In this document: positions 59,830 through 64,000 of the stretch, one piece after another
Position numbering within the stretch: the first letter of the stretch is position 1
Layout: every line of letters begins with the position of its first letter
From: Epiperipatus broadwayi
Taxonomy: Eukaryota > Onychophora > Udeonychophora > Euonychophora > Peripatidae
Reading direction: 5' to 3'
DNA: 64,000 nt
Assembly: GCA_028023455.1 (NCBI GenBank)
Contig: JAQFVV010013300.1
Location: forward strand, 100,647-164,646
Made by a program: the position numbers and the translations under genes
Notes under the pieces: generated by a model
Databases searched by the model: none
What the model was told of the DNA's origin: nothing
Seen by the model: the letters and a program-made list of their open reading frames with translations, nothing else

Positions 59830-60965
59830 TTCTGATCCAGGTACAAATATATTTTACTTATAAGCATTTACAATTCCTTCAGGCCTAGATGTATATTATA
59901 TCTCAGCATTTGTAATTATTCCACATATAAACAGATTTGGTAAACCAGCATTTATAATTCATCCAGATATAAGCACATTTTATATGTGAGTGTTTGCAAT
60001 TTATTCAAGTATAGATGTGTTTGGTATATAAACAGTTATAGTTTATTCAGATATAGACAGATTTTATTTATGAGCATTCATAATTTATTTAGTTATAGCT
60101 GTATATATATAGTATCTCAGCATTTCTAATTCTTCCAGGTATAAACTTATTTGTATATCAACAATATAAATAGTTATAATTCATTCAGATATAGATGTAT
60201 ATTATATGCAAGTCTTTAATATTTATTCGGGTATAGACATATATGGTATATAACCAATTATAATTTATTCAGTTATAGTCATATTTTATTTATGAGCATT
60301 TATAATTTATTTAGTTATAGCTGTATGTATATAGTATCTCAGCATTTTTAATTCTTTCAGATATAAACATATTTGTATATCAACAATACAAATAGTTATA
60401 ATTCATTCAGATATGGATGTATATTATATGCAAGTCTTTAATATTTATTCAGGTATAGATGTATATGGTATATAAACAATTATAATCCATTCAGATATAG
60501 TCATATTTTATTTATCAGCATTTATAATTTAGTTAGTTATAGCTATATATAATAGCTCAGCATTTCTAATTCTTCCAGGTATAAACTTATTTGTATATCA
60601 ACAATATAACTAGTTATAATTCATTCAGATATAGATGTATATTATATGCAAGTCTTTAATATTTATTCAGGTGTAGACATATACAGTATATAAACAATTA
60701 TAATCCATTCGGATATAGTCATATTTTATTTATCAGCATTTATAATTTAGTTAGTTATAGCTATATATAATAGCTCATCATTTCTAATTCTTCCAGGTAT
60801 AAACTTATTTGTATATCAACAATATAAATAGTTATAATTCATTCAGATAGAGATGTATATTATATGCAAGTCTTTAATAATTATTGTATGGTATATAAAC
60901 AATTATAATTTATTCAGATATAGTCATATTTTATTTATCAGCATTTACAATTTATTTAGTTATAA
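59830..60965. repeat. Two-level tandem repeat (satellite) with ~220-bp units of ~30-bp subunits
   Basis: Landmark tgagcatt/tcagcatt after attttattta occurs at about 60071, 60293, 60515, 60733 and 60938, i.e. spacings of 222, 222, 218 and 205 bp. Within each unit a subunit of about 30-37 bp (consensus near ataattcattcagatatagatgtatat) recurs about six or seven times in diverged form. Left of 60000 only diverged subunits are seen, without the 220-bp order. Adjacent large units look very similar, so amplification of the large unit is recent compared with the subunits. Confidence 0.85.
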
Positions 60966-63900
60966 GTATTCGTTTTTATTTTTATTTTAATTCAGATGTA
61001 TATGCATATGAAAAGATAATCATTTATGATTTACCTTATTAAAAATGCCTTTTGATTATAGACATTTAAGACATTTACATATTTATGATTTATCACCAAT
61101 AAAACGTATTTTCACATAGCTATAATTATTCATGATTTATTTTTAAAAAGATGTTTTGTTTCTTTTTTTTATAAACACATATATGTATTTAATATTTTAT
61201 GAATTTGTTACCTTCATTTTATCCAGTTTGTTCATCCACTTCAGGTTACTACTGCATTTCAAAAAGGGGTAGGTTTATTTAAGGTGAATGGCATTATTTA
61301 CTTTCCATGATATTACACTCTGGCAGGCTTGGAGATTCATGGCTATGGACAAAGAGAGAAAGCTATTATGGATTAGCCATCCATCCTTATAATTTCCTTA
61401 TTAATACTTTCTTTTTTAACATCAGCAGTATGGCTGTAAATATTATATTCCAAGGTGACTAAAATCAGTTGTCAACTAAACAGTTAAGCAACACTTGGAT
61501 AAAACTTTTTAATTTTTTTAACTCTTTCACTTTTTTTTACTTTTTAACTCCTTTAAAAATCCCCTCTGGACTTCAGACTCAACTATTTATACCCTGATCT
61601 ATTCTTTGGATTGATTCTGCAGCTCTCCCACTGTACCTGATTTGTTACACAGCTTTCGTTTAAGTCCGAGTGCTTTTCTCTTCTTGATGATTGAACCACT
61701 ACTTTTAGTGGGACAGATAAGGAATCATGAGGATTAAGCCATGTTTTCCAATTTTATAAGTTTGCCTCAAGCGATTATTATATTTTGTACAACAACATCA
61801 TTTTAAAAATTAACATGTAATATTTTAATAAATGCCAGCTTTAAATAAATACTTAGAGAAGTATTTATATCATAATTTAAAATTATAAAATCAATAATGA
61901 AGGTTTATCTTTTTTTTCTCAATTATAGAAAATAATGATTTTCTTTTAAATTTAAACTTTTTGCTTTATTTCTTTAAAAAAATAAGATTAACTTCTTTCA
62001 TATACATCTGCCTTTTTTTAGGTGGAAGGGTAAAATAAATCTTAGAATACATATGTGAAACAGAGTTTCTGTTTCAGAATAGTTATTTAGCAAGACCACT
62101 GCTAATATATGCCTCCAATTATTACATGAGAATAGTTTACACAGAATATAATGCCCTTTCTTGTTATCATTTTTTTCTACCTTAAAAATAATTAATATAA
62201 GGGAAATAAATACACCATCACCTTGTGTAAATGCTGTCATAATTGGGTTTTATTATTTTACATTTTATGGCTACTCAATTCAGTTTTCTATACATGAATG
62301 GCAATTTTTTTCTTTTATTGTAGTAAATTCTATATTTTATTCTACTGCTGTCACATATTGAAACATGAGTAATCAGTAGATACTAATGCTTATTAAATTT
62401 ACTTCCGATACTATATAATCTATAATCCTAAACTATTTTTTTACTTAGGATCATTATCAGTTTGAACTTGAATAAGATACACTAGATCCAGGTGTAGACT
62501 CCCATAGTTGATCCCGTTCCAAAGTTCTCACTGATAATGACTATAAATTAGGAAGATTGCAATAAGATAACACTGGTTATGAAATAAATAAGTCCTATTA
62601 TCTAGTATTAATTGATTATTTAAACTTATAATAGTCGATAGAAGAGAAATATAATGAACAGAGTTTGCTCTTGCAAAATATTATATAAGCTGGAATCATG
62701 TGGTAGTTTTTGGTTTTATTTGCTCCATTAATTTCTATAATATTTTTGATACTAATTTATTTAAAATCTAGTCTTCAATAACTGGATATAACTCCTCATT
62801 ATTTGTATTGTGATGAATTTCATTATCTGATTTTTTTATTATTTAAGTCTCCTTTTTGTTTGTTTGTTTGTTTTTGTTTTCTTTTTTTTACTGCTTAAAA
62901 ATCAAGTTAGAGGTAAATGATAATATGGAGCATTATTTTATGTGATTGAAGTTTTAAATTTACTACTTTAGAATTTTGTAATGTAGTATTCATATTTTTT
63001 AATATTTACAGCAGCTTTACTAATGTTAATTTTACTTCTTTTATAAGATGTAGATTTATATTTTTTTTTTAACATTTGAATAAATTTTAGGATTTTCAAT
63101 ATGACATCCTATTCATTATAACCACTTGATTAAATATATTATTTTCATTGTTATTTATTATGTTTTTTTTTTTTCAGCATTTCTATTTTGCTGTTCTTTT
63201 TGTTGTAATTGTCGATTTCACCAAAACTTTTTACTTAGTTCTGAGAATAATTTATTGGAACACTAAAGATCATGAAATTCTTATAAATTAATAGTTGTCA
63301 AAATGCAAATAGAATGTGATTCAACTATAAATATTTCATTAGTGTTAATAACTTAGCGTGGATTTCAAGTATAATAAAGTCGTTTTTTTTTTTTAGCTTT
63401 TAAATTTACAATAATCTTTTGCTATTATTAGCACTTATTACAGTTTTTTCTGGCTAGCATTTTTATTTTCCAGTATTTTCAGTAATCAAAACTATGAGAA
63501 GCATGTGTAATAATAAAAGATATTGGAATTTAAAAGTTCCAAATGAAACATTATAAATATTAACATCTCGTTTTTTTATTTTACCCTTCATTTTAAAAAT
63601 TAAAAAATATTTATAAAATTACAAAAATAAAAATTTATATGTTAAAACATATATTAGAAGAAAAAAAATGTGAAAAGAAAGATAATTATGATACCTTGGA
63701 GAGTTGTTCTGTTTTTTAAAAGATAAATTAAAAATTTATAATATAGTGAGTTTATAGGATATGGGAACTTGTTTTGAATCAGATTTCTTAAAGTAATAAT
63801 ATAATAAAATTAGTAATTTAACAAGAAAATTATTGACAAAAACATTGAAGTAGGAAGTTCTATGATTATACAATTTTTTTAAAAAAATAGGAAACAATTT

Positions 63901-64000
63901 TATGACCTATTAATACTAGACTGAATGTTTTGATTGATGTCTAACTTCATATAAAGAAGAACTTGGTTAATTAGGGAAAATGAAGAAAAAAAATTAAAAA
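60966..64000. other. AT-rich intergenic DNA, nothing firmly recognised
   Basis: Mostly AT-rich. The stretch 61440-61740 is more complex and has a TATAAATA box on the minus strand at 61584-61591, in a context (gggtataaatag) like the Gypsy-2 LTR promoter, but no LTR ends could be defined. A (GTTT)n run lies near 62860. No gene seen. Confidence 0.5.

Overview
This is a very AT-rich stretch of animal nuclear DNA (probably an invertebrate; the sequence does not fix the species) in which I recognise no host protein-coding gene. Everything I can name is transposable-element or repeat DNA, set in long AT-rich stretches with short homopolymers and microsatellites. The animal assignment rests on the mix of elements: Penelope-like elements with GIY-YIG endonuclease, tRNA-derived SINEs, a hAT-type terminal repeat, a Gypsy element with about 1.9-kb LTRs like the Osvaldo/Ulysses group, and several non-LTR retrotransposons.

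Layout. 1-545: a broken Penelope-like element whose reverse transcriptase part is inverted against its own 3' end. 546-20,870: mostly featureless AT-rich DNA with small islands: a 205-bp internally duplicated block (2.2-2.6 kb), a decayed SINE (6.2 kb), a 256-bp foldback (9.6 kb), a second foldback (11.2 kb), a very short tRNA-Ile-like retroposon with target-site duplication (14.8 kb), and a 445-bp repeat in partial tandem (18.0-18.75 kb). 20.9-22.0 kb: a badly decayed LINE reverse transcriptase. 23.2-24.85 kb: related inverted and tandem repeats. 27.3-34.97 kb: a full-structure but inactive Ty3/Gypsy element (gag, protease, RT, RNase H, integrase, two LTRs). 36.2-36.66 kb: a hAT-like MITE whose right end runs into a suspicious poly-G/poly-A block. 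36.66-50.94 kb: a head-to-tail chain of related non-LTR retrotransposons (LINE-A, a 3'-end fragment of tandem hairpin repeats, LINE-B), each ending in a trinucleotide-repeat tail. LINE-B is split by a 3.3-kb Gypsy insertion on the minus strand with near-identical LTRs and a clean 5-bp target duplication; this insertion has lost RT, RNase H and the integrase core. 55.2-55.55 kb: a TATC microsatellite inside a 191-bp duplication. 56.45-57.24 kb: a second Penelope-like fragment with the endonuclease and a hairpin at its truncated 5' end. 59.8-60.96 kb: a two-level tandem repeat of about 220-bp units.

How the parts relate. The two Penelope fragments are copies of one family and explain each other. 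LINE-A and LINE-B are diverged members of one family with the same plan: ORF1 with zinc knuckles and an AT-hook-like motif, ORF2 with an apurinic-type endonuclease, RT and a C-terminal CCHC-like cluster, then an AATAAAG signal and a (GAT/AAT)n tail. All large elements carry stops or frameshifts, so none looks autonomous. The internally deleted Gypsy element keeps LTRs, primer site, polypurine tract and gag sequence and is the one most likely to have moved recently, using enzymes from elsewhere.
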